From NCBI GenBank assembly GCA_021845555.1, contig JAJZVS010000143.1:1-9106 (forward strand): a DNA stretch of 9,106 bases. Direction: 5' to 3'. The notes under the pieces are model-generated. The model was not told the DNA's origin and ran no database searches. It worked only from the letters and a program-made list of their open reading frames with translations. This DNA is from Pseudomonadota bacterium (lineage in GTDB: Bacteria; Pseudomonadota; Alphaproteobacteria; Acetobacterales; Acetobacteraceae). Of the stretch, positions 1 through 6,853 are shown one piece after another. Within the stretch, counting starts at the first letter, position 1. Every line of letters begins with the position of its first letter. The position numbers and the translations under genes were made by a program.

Positions 1-52
1 CCTCGGCCAAGGCGGCATCGATCCCGGCGTTGCGCAAATCGGTCTGGCTCAT
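1..52 (-). CDS. N-terminal fragment of an unidentified protein (runs off the left edge)
   Basis: Reading leftward from an ATG at 52-50, the frame gives MSQTDLRNAGIDAALAE and stays open to the window edge. Only 17 codons are visible, which is too little to name a family. Its orientation is divergent from the transporter cluster starting near 191, leaving a 138-nt G-rich intergenic leader, and such a divergent start is plausible for a real gene. No strong Shine-Dalgarno sequence precedes the ATG. The alternative is that this is chance coding in GC-rich DNA. The composition (Asp, Asn, Gln and Ala mixed, no Arg/Pro excess) looks like genuine protein rather than an antisense shadow. Confidence 0.4.
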   Translation of the reverse strand, partial: MSQTDLRNAGIDAALAE

Positions 53-99
53 GGGGCGGCACTCCGGCTGGCGTGCGGCCAGTGTGGGCGGGGTCTCCA

Positions 100-172
100 T
101 GGGGCGCAACCGCCGGGGGGGGGGCGCAACCGCCGGAGGGGGCGCAACCGCGGGTGGCGCAACCGCGGGGGG
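100..172. repeat. Degenerate G-rich short tandem repeat in the leader of the AI-2E/dpp cluster
   Basis: The 11-base unit GGCGCAACCGC occurs at 103-113, 123-133, 141-151 and 156-166, spaced by 20, 18 and 15 bases. The spacers are G runs: 100-104, 115-124 (ten G), 138-142, 152-154 and 167-172. The repeat lies in the gap between the divergent minus-strand gene (starting at 52) and the TTG at 191. Unequal spacing suggests growth and decay by slippage. The top strand has five G runs, but the loops of 9-13 bases are longer than in a canonical G-quadruplex motif. Confidence 0.75.
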
Positions 173-190
173 TTCCGGCGCGGCGGTGGC

Positions 191-1345
191 TTGACCGGCG
201 GGCGCCCAGCCGGCACGCAGCGTCCCGACAACGCCGCCCAAGGGGCCTGCGAAGGGGAAGCGACCATCGCCGAACGGATCCTGCTGTGGCTGATCGTGGG
301 CGGCATCGGCGCGGGCGCGCTGCTCGTGCTGTGGCCGTTCCTCTCGGCGCTGCTCTGGGCGGCCATCCTGGTGTTCACCACCTGGCCGGTGTTCGAGTGG
401 CTGGTCGCGCACGCTCGGCTGGGCCGCGCGCCGGCCGCGTTGGCGATGGTGCTGCTGACCGCGGTGGCGGTGCTGCTGCCGCTGGCGCTCGCGGCCCCCG
501 AGAGTGCGGCCGACGTCGCCCATCTGCGGCTCGCCGCCGAGCACGCGCTGGCCTCCGGCCTGCCCCCCGCGCCGCCCTGGCTGCAAGCCATGCCGCTGGT
601 GGGCGGGGGGCTGGCCGATATCTGGAACCGCTCGGCGGCCGATTTCACCACCGCGCTGGCGCCGTTGCAGCCCTATTTCGGCCTCGCGCTGGAGGCGCTG
701 CTGCGGCTCCTGCTCGGCATCGCCGGCGGCGTGCTGATGTTCGGCTTCGCGCTGTTCATCGCCTTCTTCTTCTACCTGCACGGCGCGCCGATCGCCGAAC
801 GGCTGCGCGCCCTGCTCGCCCGCATCGCCGGACCGCAGGGGGAGCAGGCGCTGCGCCTGACCGGCCATACCGTGCGCGGGGTGGTCTATGGATTGCTCGG
901 CACGGCGCTGCTCCAGGGCATCCTGGTCGCGATCGGGCTGGCGCTGGCCGGGGTGCCGCGGCCGATGCTGCTCGGCGTGGTGGCGGGGTTCCTTTCGGTG
1001 CTGCCGATCGGCGCGCCGATCGTCTGGATTCCGGCCGCGCTCTGGCTGCTCGCCACCGGCGCGCTGGGGCGGGGCATTTTCCTCGCCGCCTATGGGCTGA
1101 TCGCGGTCTCCGGCGCTGACAGCGTGATCCGCCCGTGGTTCATTGCCCGCGGCGCCGCCCTGCCCTTCCTGCTGACCGTGCTCGGCGTGCTTGGCGGGGT
1201 TCTTGCTTTTGGATTGCTGGGCGTGTTCCTGGGTCCCGTTGTCCTCGGGGTCGGCTATACGCTGCTGAACGAATGGGCCGGCGAGCCGTTGCCGGTGCTG
1301 ACCCGCGAAGATCCGCCTTCCTCATCTGGGCCACCCGCCGCATGA
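191..1345 (+). CDS. AI-2E family (PerM-like) integral membrane transporter
   Basis: This 384-residue polytopic membrane protein belongs to the AI-2E/PerM family (Pfam AI-2E_transport type). Members act in the inner membrane as exporters or antiporters, and the substrate of this one cannot be told. Likely membrane segments are near residues 31-48, 50-66, 82-102, 170-197, 232-254, 258-291 and 325-357. Family hallmarks are the PRPMLLGVVAGFLSVLPIG stretch (256-274), the SVIRPWFI block (311-318) and the closing GLLGVFLGPVVLG (341-353). A soluble loop lies between segments 3 and 4 (about 103-165), as is usual. The start is uncertain. TTG at 191 is the first in-frame start and has no clear ribosome site. 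A purine-rich AAGGGGAAG (252-260) sits five bases before an in-frame ATC (266), just where the family N-terminus would be expected. The stop overlaps dppB as ATGA, so the gene is probably the first cistron of the dpp transcript. Confidence 0.9.
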   Translation: MTGGRPAGTQRPDNAAQGACEGEATIAERILLWLIVGGIGAGALLVLWPFLSALLWAAILVFTTWPVFEWLVAHARLGRAPAALAMVLLTAVAVLLPLALAAPESAADVAHLRLAAEHALASGLPPAPPWLQAMPLVGGGLADIWNRSAADFTTALAPLQPYFGLALEALLRLLLGIAGGVLMFGFALFIAFFFYLHGAPIAERLRALLARIAGPQGEQALRLTGHTVRGVVYGLLGTALLQGILVAIGLALAGVPRPMLLGVVAGFLSVLPIGAPIVWIPAALWLLATGALGRGIFLAAYGLIAVSGADSVIRPWFIARGAALPFLLTVLGVLGGVLAFGLLGVFLGPVVLGVGYTLLNEWAGEPLPVLTREDPPSSSGPPAA

Positions 1346-2325
1346 TCGTCTTCATCTTCTACCGCCTGCTGCAAGCGATCCCGGTGTTGCTGGTGGTCGG
1401 TCTGGTGGCCTTCGCGATGTTCACCTACGTGGGCGACCCGGTCGCGGCCATGCTGGGGCAGGACTACACGGAGGCGCGACGGATCGCGCTCGTGCACAAG
1501 CTCGGCCTCGATCGCCCGTTCTATGAGCAGTTCGCGCATTACATCTGGGCCGCGCTGCACGGCAATTTCGGCTTCAGCTACCGGCTGGCCGAGCCGGTTT
1601 CCAGCCTGTTCGCGCAACGCCTGCCGGCGACGCTGGAACTCTCGTTCACCGCTACCGTCTTTGCCGTCGTGCTCGGCGTGCCGATGGGCGTCTATGCCGG
1701 CATCTGGCGCAAATCCTGGGTCTCGCGCGCGTTCATGCTGATCAGCCTGATCGGCGTGTCGCTGCCCACCTTCCTGATCGGGGTGCTGCTGATCCTGGTG
1801 TTCTCGGTACAGCTCGGCTGGCTACCGAGCTTCGGGCGCGGGCATGTGACGCAGCTCGGCTGGTGGAGCACCGGGTTCCTGACCTGGTCCGGCATCAAGG
1901 CGCTGATCCTGCCGGCGATCACGCTCGGGCTGTTCGAGCTCACGCTCATCATGCGGCTGGTGCGCGCGGAGATGCTGGAGGTGCTGCGCACCGACTACAT
2001 CAAATTCGCCCGCGCGCGGGGCCTGCGCGCGCGCAGCATCCATTTCTCGCACGCGCTGCGCAACACGCTGGTGCCAGTGATCACGATCATCGGCCTGCAA
2101 CTGGGCGGGGTGATCGCCTACTCGCTGGTGACCGAGACGGTATTCCAGTGGCCGGGCATGGGATTGCTGTTCATCCAGTCGGTGGCGGTCGCCGACATTC
2201 CGGTGATGTCGGCCTATCTGCTGCTGGTGGGCGTGGTGTTCGTGGTGATCAATCTGGTGGTCGATCTGCTGTACTACGCGGTCGATCCGCGGCTGCGGAT
2301 CGACCGCAAGCGGCATGACGGGTGA
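1342..2325 (+). CDS. dppB: Peptide/nickel-type ABC transporter permease, DppB family
   Basis: One of the two membrane-channel subunits of a Dpp/Opp-type importer (327 residues). The N-terminus MIVFIFYRLLQAIPVLL is the typical first membrane helix, followed by a periplasmic region holding the conserved GNFGFSY (residues 74-80). Further helices lie near 98-120, 130-155, 187-205, 245-265 and 290-312. The cytoplasmic EAA coupling loop, which docks on the ATPase, is at about 218-243 (DYIKFARARGL followed by HALRNTLVPV). The C-terminal DPRLR is also family-typical. The frame stays open upstream to 1135, but the ATG at 1342 is chosen because it begins the conserved N-terminus and overlaps the preceding stop as ATGA. 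No good ribosome site is visible, so translation is probably coupled to the AI-2E gene. The substrate (peptide, opine or another solute) cannot be decided. Confidence 0.93.
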   Translation: MIVFIFYRLLQAIPVLLVVGLVAFAMFTYVGDPVAAMLGQDYTEARRIALVHKLGLDRPFYEQFAHYIWAALHGNFGFSYRLAEPVSSLFAQRLPATLELSFTATVFAVVLGVPMGVYAGIWRKSWVSRAFMLISLIGVSLPTFLIGVLLILVFSVQLGWLPSFGRGHVTQLGWWSTGFLTWSGIKALILPAITLGLFELTLIMRLVRAEMLEVLRTDYIKFARARGLRARSIHFSHALRNTLVPVITIIGLQLGGVIAYSLVTETVFQWPGMGLLFIQSVAVADIPVMSAYLLLVGVVFVVINLVVDLLYYAVDPRLRIDRKRHDG

Positions 2326-3266
2326 TGCGGATGGAACCGGGAACCGCAGTGGCGGAGACGACGACCGCGGGCCGGCGGGCCGGCTGGCGCGACAGCGACC
2401 TGTGGTACAGCTTCAGCCATTCGCCGCTTGCGATCGGCTCGGCCACGGTCGGGTTGATCTGCGTGCTGGGCGCGCTGGGGGCCCCCTGGATCGCGCCGCA
2501 CGATCCGTTCAACGTGGCCAGTCTCAGCCTGCTCGACAGTTTCAAGGTGCCGCTCCACTCCTGGTCCTATCCCCTGGGGACGGACGAGCAGGGGCGCGAC
2601 ATGCTCTCGGCCATCATGTATGGCGGGCGCGTCAGCCTGGCGGTGGGCGCGGCCTCGGTGCTGTTCGCGGTGGTGCTGGGCGTCGCGGTGGGGCTGGTCG
2701 CCGGCTACGCCGGCGGGCCGGTGGACGCGGTGCTGATGCGCGCGGCGGACGTGCAGCTCACCTTCCCCGCCATCCTGATGGCGCTGCTGGTCGATGGCGT
2801 GGTCGGCGCGATCGTGCCGCGCGAACGCCACGAGGCGGTGCAGTTCTACGTGATCGTGTTCGCCATCGGCATCAGCCGCTGGCCGCAATTCGCCCGCACC
2901 GTGCGCGGCTCCACCCTGGTCGAGCGCGGCAAGGACTATGTGGCGGCGGCTCGGGTGATCGGCATCGGACGGTTGCGAATCCTGTTCGGCCATATCCTGC
3001 CCAACGTGCTGGGGCCGGTGCTGGTGATCGGCACGCTCACCCTCGGTCTGGCGATCCTGGACGAGGCGACGCTGTCGTTCCTCGGCGTCGGCCTGCCGCC
3101 CACCGAACCCTCGCTCGGCACGCTGATCCGCATCGGCGACGATTTCCTGTTCAGCGGCCAGTGGTGGGTGACGGTGTTCCCCGGCGTTGCGCTGGTGCTG
3201 CTGGTGCTGTCGATCAACCTGTTGGGCGACTGGCTGCGCGACGCGCTGAACCCGAGGCTGCGATGA
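2325..3266 (+). CDS. dppC: Peptide/nickel-type ABC transporter permease, DppC family
   Basis: The second membrane-channel subunit, 313 residues if started at the ATG at 2325. It has the N-terminal cytoplasmic tail and first helix (about 34-56) of DppC/OppC. The diagnostic LGTDEQGRD is at residues 84-92, the EAA loop DYVAAARVIG to HILPNVLGPV at about 204-232, and LSFLGVGLPP at 250-259. A longer loop with PRERHEAVQFY (165-175) separates the middle helices. A similar loop is known in some alphaproteobacterial DppC-like proteins. The ATG at 2325 shares its A with the dppB stop (TGATG), favouring coupled translation. GTG 2322 and ATG 2331 are in-frame alternatives that would change only one or two residues. 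The product pairs with DppB and is energised by the DppD and DppF ATPases encoded next. Confidence 0.93.
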   Translation: MRMEPGTAVAETTTAGRRAGWRDSDLWYSFSHSPLAIGSATVGLICVLGALGAPWIAPHDPFNVASLSLLDSFKVPLHSWSYPLGTDEQGRDMLSAIMYGGRVSLAVGAASVLFAVVLGVAVGLVAGYAGGPVDAVLMRAADVQLTFPAILMALLVDGVVGAIVPRERHEAVQFYVIVFAIGISRWPQFARTVRGSTLVERGKDYVAAARVIGIGRLRILFGHILPNVLGPVLVIGTLTLGLAILDEATLSFLGVGLPPTEPSLGTLIRIGDDFLFSGQWWVTVFPGVALVLLVLSINLLGDWLRDALNPRLR

Positions 3267-3283
3267 CCGGGGGGCGCCGCTGA
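3263..3283 (+). other. Six-codon mini-ORF bridging dppC and dppD
   Basis: The sequence reads ATG ACC GGG GGG CGC CGC TGA (MTGGRR). Its ATG overlaps the dppC stop as ATGA, and its TGA overlaps the dppD ATG as TGATG. Ribosomes could therefore reinitiate twice without a gap. It contains a run of six G (3269-3274). With one more G the frame would run into dppD and give an N-terminus MTGGAPLMPLLDV. It may be a coupling minicistron, the eroded true start of dppD, or a homopolymer miscount. Confidence 0.4.
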
Positions 3284-4275
3284 TGCCATTACTGGACGTG
3301 CGCGACCTGACGGTGGAGTTCCCGACCCGGCGCGGCACGCTGCGCGCGCTCGACGGCGTGAGCCTGGCGCTGGAACCAGGCGAAGTGCTCGGCGTGGTGG
3401 GCGAGAGCGGCGCGGGCAAATCGCTGACCGGCACCGCGATCATCGGCCTGCTGGCGCCGCCCGGACGCATCGCCGGCGGGCAGATCCTGCTCGACGGTAC
3501 GCGGATCGACACCCTGCCCGAGGAGGCGATGCGCCGGCTGCGCGGGCGGCGCATCGGCGCGATCTTCCAGGACCCGCTCACCACGCTCAATCCGCTGCTA
3601 CCGATCGGCCGGCAACTGACCGAAACCATCCGCACCCATCTCAGCCTCTCGGCCGCCGAGGCGCGCGAGCGCGCCGTGCATTGGCTGGACGAGGTGGGCA
3701 TCCCCGCCGCTTCCCGCCGGATCGATGCCTACCCGCATGAGTTCTCCGGCGGGCAGCGCCAGCGGGTGGTGATCGCGCTCGCGCTCTGCGCCGAGCCGCA
3801 GGTGGTGATCGCCGACGAACCGACGACCGCGCTCGATGTCTCGGTGCAGGCGCAGATCATCACGCTGCTGAAGCGGCTGACCCGCGAGCACGGCACGGCG
3901 GTGATGCTGATCACCCACGACATGGGGGTGATCGCCGAAACCGCCGACCGGGTCGCGGTGATGTATGCGGGACGGATCGCCGAACTCGGGCCGGTGGCGG
4001 AAGTGGTGCGCCAGCCGGCGCATCCCTACACGAAGGGGCTGATGGGCAGCATCCCGTCGCTGGAACACCGCGTCGCGCGGCTGGCGCAGATCGACGGGGC
4101 GATGCCGCGGCTGGATGCGATCCCGCGCGGCTGCGCCTTCCATCCGCGCTGCCCGCTCGCCTTCGATCGCTGCCGGACCGAGCGGCCGGAGATGATGCCC
4201 GCCGGCCCCACCGTGGCCGCCTGCTGGCGGACCGCCGCCCAGCCCGCCCAAGCGATGCGAGCCGCCGATGCCTGA
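3283..4275 (+). CDS. dppD: Peptide-type ABC transporter ATP-binding protein, DppD family
   Basis: One of the two cytoplasmic ATPases powering the DppBC channel (330 residues). ABC motifs are all intact: Walker A GESGAGKS (40-47), Q-loop glutamine 96 in IFQDPLTTLNP, signature FSGGQRQR (154-161), Walker B VVIADEP with D178/E179, D-loop ALDVS, and switch histidine 212 in ITHDMGV. The C-terminal oligopeptide-transporter extension holds HPYTKGL (247-253) and four cysteines, C284, C290, C297 and C314 (C-x5-C-x6-C-x16-C). In structurally studied Dpp ATPases this pattern binds a [4Fe-4S] cluster, and binding here is inferred. The ATG at 3283 is chosen because MPLLDVRDLTVEF is the usual family start. 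It overlaps the mini-ORF stop. The 3' end overlaps dppF by 8 nt. Confidence 0.95.
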   Translation: MPLLDVRDLTVEFPTRRGTLRALDGVSLALEPGEVLGVVGESGAGKSLTGTAIIGLLAPPGRIAGGQILLDGTRIDTLPEEAMRRLRGRRIGAIFQDPLTTLNPLLPIGRQLTETIRTHLSLSAAEARERAVHWLDEVGIPAASRRIDAYPHEFSGGQRQRVVIALALCAEPQVVIADEPTTALDVSVQAQIITLLKRLTREHGTAVMLITHDMGVIAETADRVAVMYAGRIAELGPVAEVVRQPAHPYTKGLMGSIPSLEHRVARLAQIDGAMPRLDAIPRGCAFHPRCPLAFDRCRTERPEMMPAGPTVAACWRTAAQPAQAMRAADA

Positions 4276-5284
4276 AGCACCGCTACCCACGACCGCCGCC
4301 ACCGCGCCGATGCTGGAGGCGATCGGCGTCTCCCGCGTGTTCGACGTGTCCCGTCCCTGGCTGCAACGGGTGCTGGCGCGCGAGGGGCGCCTCGGCTTGC
4401 GCGCGGTCGATACCGTCTCCTTCGCCATCCCGCGCGCGAGCACCTTGTCGCTGGTCGGCGAATCTGGCTGCGGCAAATCCACCATCGCCCGGCTGTCGGT
4501 CGGGCTGCTCGCGCCGAGCGGCGGGGAAATCCGTTTCGAAGGCCAGTCCCTGTCGGTGGCGCGCGCGCAGGCCGCGTTGCGGCGGCGGATGAACATGATC
4601 TTCCAGGATCCGTTCGCCTCGCTCAATCCGCGCTGGCGCGTGCGCGACATCGTGGCCGAGCCGCTGCGCGCCTTCGGCCTGGTCCACGGCACGGCGGAGC
4701 GCACGGCTCGGGTCGCCGCGCTGCTCGCCCAGGTGGGACTCGCGCCGTCGGACGGCGATCGCTATCCGCACGAATTCTCCGGCGGGCAGCGCCAGCGCAT
4801 CTCGATCGCCCGCGCGCTGGCGAGCGAGCCCGAGTTCCTGGTCTGCGACGAGCCGACCAGCGCGCTGGATGTCTCGGTGCAGGCGCAGATCCTCAACCTG
4901 ATGCGCGACTTGCAGGAACGGCTGGGGCTGACCTTCCTGTTCATCAGCCACAACCTGGCGGTGGTGCGGCACATGTCGGACCGGCTGGGGGTGATGTATC
5001 TCGGGCGGATCGTCGAGATCGGCCCGGCGGAAACCGTGTTCCGCACCCCGCGCCATCCCTATACGCGCCTGCTGCTGGAGGCGATCCCCGATCTGGCGAT
5101 GGTGGGCCGCGCGCGCACCCCGGTGGGGGGCGAGGTGCCGAGCCCGATCGACCCGCCTTCGGGCTGCGCGTTTCATCCGCGCTGCAAGCTGGCCAACGCG
5201 CGCTGCCGGGAAGAAAAGCCGGAGCAGGTGGCGGCAGGCGACGTGCTGGTGGCCTGCCACGCGGTGGCGGAGGGGCGGGCGTAA
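4268..5284 (+). CDS. dppF: Peptide-type ABC transporter ATP-binding protein, DppF family
   Basis: The partner ATPase of DppD (338 residues). Motifs are complete: Walker A GESGCGKST (64-72), Q-loop glutamine 113 in IFQDPFASLNPRW, signature FSGGQRQR (170-177), Walker B FLVCDEP with D194/E195, D-loop ALDVS, and switch histidine 228 in FISHNLAVV. The insertion before Walker A (DVSRPWLQRVLAREG, 26-40) and the ASLNPRWRV segment mark it as the DppF rather than DppD paralogue. The C-terminal region has HPYTRLLL (263-270) and cysteines 300, 306, 313 and 330, spaced exactly as in DppD, so an iron-sulfur site is likely here too. The ATG at 4268 lies inside the end of dppD (8-nt overlap). This is the last gene of the plus-strand cluster, and it ends 13 nt from the convergent beta-helix gene. 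Confidence 0.95.
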   Translation: MPEAPLPTTAATAPMLEAIGVSRVFDVSRPWLQRVLAREGRLGLRAVDTVSFAIPRASTLSLVGESGCGKSTIARLSVGLLAPSGGEIRFEGQSLSVARAQAALRRRMNMIFQDPFASLNPRWRVRDIVAEPLRAFGLVHGTAERTARVAALLAQVGLAPSDGDRYPHEFSGGQRQRISIARALASEPEFLVCDEPTSALDVSVQAQILNLMRDLQERLGLTFLFISHNLAVVRHMSDRLGVMYLGRIVEIGPAETVFRTPRHPYTRLLLEAIPDLAMVGRARTPVGGEVPSPIDPPSGCAFHPRCKLANARCREEKPEQVAAGDVLVACHAVAEGRA

Positions 5285-5327
5285 GGGCGGCTTGCCCCTA
5301 TCCGGCCCGCCGGCGGCGCGCCCGCCG
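5285..5327. terminator. Possible bidirectional hairpin region between the convergent genes
   Basis: The 13-nt gap between dppF and the convergent gene is itself a small inverted repeat, GGGC (5285-5288) and GCCC (5294-5297), with a five-base loop. A second one, CGGCGG (5311-5316) with CCGCCG (5322-5327), lies in the codons for the arginine tail of the opposing gene. Neither is followed by a T tract, so an intrinsic terminator is only possible, and the second may simply reflect Arg/Ala codons. Confidence 0.3.
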
Positions 5328-6776
5328 CCGCCGTGCAAGCCCGGTGGCGGCGATTCCAGCGGCGAGCAGCACGAAGGCCATCGGTTCGGGCACCGGCAGG
5401 GAGCCGGGCACGATGGTGACGCGCTCGGTCAACGAATAGGCCCCGCTTGGGGTGAACGGCAGAGCGAACCCGCTGGAGGCGCTGATCAACGGACCGCCGA
5501 AATCGGTGAAGCTCTGGCTGCCGAGCAGCGTCGCAGTCCCGTACAGCGCGTTGTCGGCATTCGCGTAAACCGACCAGGTGATGGTGGCCCCGGCGAGGCC
5601 GGTGTTGGTATCGAAGAACGACGCCACCGCAGTGTTGCCGGTGAAGCCGGGCTGGCTCAGCACGAAGCTCGCGGTATGCCCGCCGCTGCCGGTGGCGCTG
5701 ATGGAAAGGCTGAGGCCGGGGGTGCCGATGCCGGTCAGCGCGCTGTAGCCGGCGCCGGCCGCGGTGGTGCTCAGCGTATCGGCCGTCGCCGTGCCGACGG
5801 CGACCGGCGCGCCGTCCACGAGCGTCTGCATGCCGATCACGGGCGCCGTGCTGGTCAGCACATTGCCGCTGACCGTATCCGCCGCGTTGTGGTCGATCTG
5901 GCTCGCGGGCAGGCCGGCGATCAGGTTCCCGGTGACGCTTGCCGGCGTGACGCCGAGGTTGACCACGGCGATGCTGCCCGGATTGGGATCGTTATTTACG
6001 ATCGTGTTTCCGCTTACGCCCAGGCTGCCGGGATGAAGGCTTCCCTCCTCCCCGTTGCTGATGATCGCCTCGTTCTGCGAGAGCGGCCCCTGCTGGATCG
6101 TGTTTCCCTGGATGGTCACCGCGCCGCCGTTCGGCGTATCGATGCTGTAGCTCGCGGTGCCGGTCGGACCGTCGGCGACGATATTGTTGGTGATCGTCGT
6201 GGTGAGCGCGCGGCTCTTGATCTCGTGGCCGACGTTGGCCGCCGTCACCGTGCTCCCCGTGATGCTCAGGCTGGAAACGTCGCCGACATAGATATTGTGG
6301 GTGTAGCCGTAGCCGCTCGTCAGGGTCGGGTCGCTGACCCCGTTGTTGGTGAAGGTGCTGTTCTGGATGACGATGCTGCCCGTCCCGCCGTTGAGCGGGG
6401 TGGCGAGGATGCCGTCCTGGTTGCCCGAGAACGCATCGCCGGCCAGGGTCAGGTTGCCGTTGAAATAGCGGATCCCGGCGGCGTTGGCGCCGTTGGCGTT
6501 GCTGGTGAACGCGCCGGAAAACGCCAGGTTCCGGATCGTCACGTTGCCGGTCGTGTTGACCGCGAGGATGCTCGTGTCGTTGGGAACCGGGGTGACCGCC
6601 ACGAGATAGGCGGTCCCGCCAACCCCTTGGATGGTGACGCCGTCCGAGACGGTCGCGGTCTGGTCGGTATAGACCCCGGCCGGAAGGTTGATCGTATCAC
6701 CCCCCTGCGAAGCGGCCAGTGCCGCCGCGAGGCTCGCGAAGTCTCCGGCTGCGGTGCCGACGGTCAGGATGGCCAT
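5298..6776 (-). CDS. Right-handed parallel beta-helix protein with C-terminal PEP-CTERM sorting signal
   Basis: A 492-residue protein from the ATG at 6776-6774. Residues 5-60 (TVGTAAGDFASLAAAL, then GGDTINLPAGVYTD) are a typical N-cap of pectate-lyase-like beta-helices. About ten rungs follow to residue 310, seen as repeats such as VTIRNLAFSG, LTLAGDAFSGN, IVIQNSTFTNN, VTIQGNTIQQG, LGVSGNTIVNN and DTVSGNVLTST. GHEIKSRA (183-190) and EAIISNGEEG (236-245) look like conserved blocks of a family that I cannot assign to an enzyme activity. Residues 320-460 appear to be a beta-sandwich-like domain. The C-terminus is a classic PEP-CTERM signal: VPEP (462-465), a hydrophobic helix (466-481) and an arginine cluster (482-490), which exosortase normally recognises. 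No N-terminal signal peptide is visible, which is odd. The gene follows livGF on the same strand after 77 nt and looks less GC-rich than its neighbours. Substrate and function are unknown. Confidence 0.85.
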   Translation of the reverse strand: MAILTVGTAAGDFASLAAALAASQGGDTINLPAGVYTDQTATVSDGVTIQGVGGTAYLVAVTPVPNDTSILAVNTTGNVTIRNLAFSGAFTSNANGANAAGIRYFNGNLTLAGDAFSGNQDGILATPLNGGTGSIVIQNSTFTNNGVSDPTLTSGYGYTHNIYVGDVSSLSITGSTVTAANVGHEIKSRALTTTITNNIVADGPTGTASYSIDTPNGGAVTIQGNTIQQGPLSQNEAIISNGEEGSLHPGSLGVSGNTIVNNDPNPGSIAVVNLGVTPASVTGNLIAGLPASQIDHNAADTVSGNVLTSTAPVIGMQTLVDGAPVAVGTATADTLSTTAAGAGYSALTGIGTPGLSLSISATGSGGHTASFVLSQPGFTGNTAVASFFDTNTGLAGATITWSVYANADNALYGTATLLGSQSFTDFGGPLISASSGFALPFTPSGAYSLTERVTIVPGSLPVPEPMAFVLLAAGIAATGLARRRRARRRRAG

Positions 6777-6853
6777 GGCCGAACTCTCTGCCCTGCTGCG
6801 CGCCGCCCACGATAGGGAACCGTCGCGCGCGAGGCCAGCACGAACGCAACCGG

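Noticed and set aside
100..172. CRISPR-like or protein-coding reading of the repeat
   Set aside because: Units are only 11 bases with spacers of 4-9 bases dominated by G, far from CRISPR geometry. The GAQP-type peptide repeat in one frame continues into a shadow of the AI-2E gene.
49..651. 200-codon minus-strand ORF whose stop overlaps the ATG of the left-edge gene
   Set aside because: It lies antisense to the strongly conserved AI-2E gene and the G-rich repeat. The product is Ser/Pro/Arg-rich low complexity, and the ATGA overlap simply follows from a second codon AGC.
2274..3701. 475-codon minus-strand ORF over dppC and dppD
   Set aside because: The translation is rich in Arg, His, Gln and Asp, the usual antisense product of GC-rich permease/ATPase genes. 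No domain is recognisable, while the plus-strand frames carry complete family motifs.
5292..6815. 507-codon plus-strand ORF opposite the beta-helix gene
   Set aside because: It is Gly/Ala/Arg/Asp-rich with no motif. The minus-strand frame shows clear beta-helix rungs and a PEP-CTERM tail, which cannot be chance.
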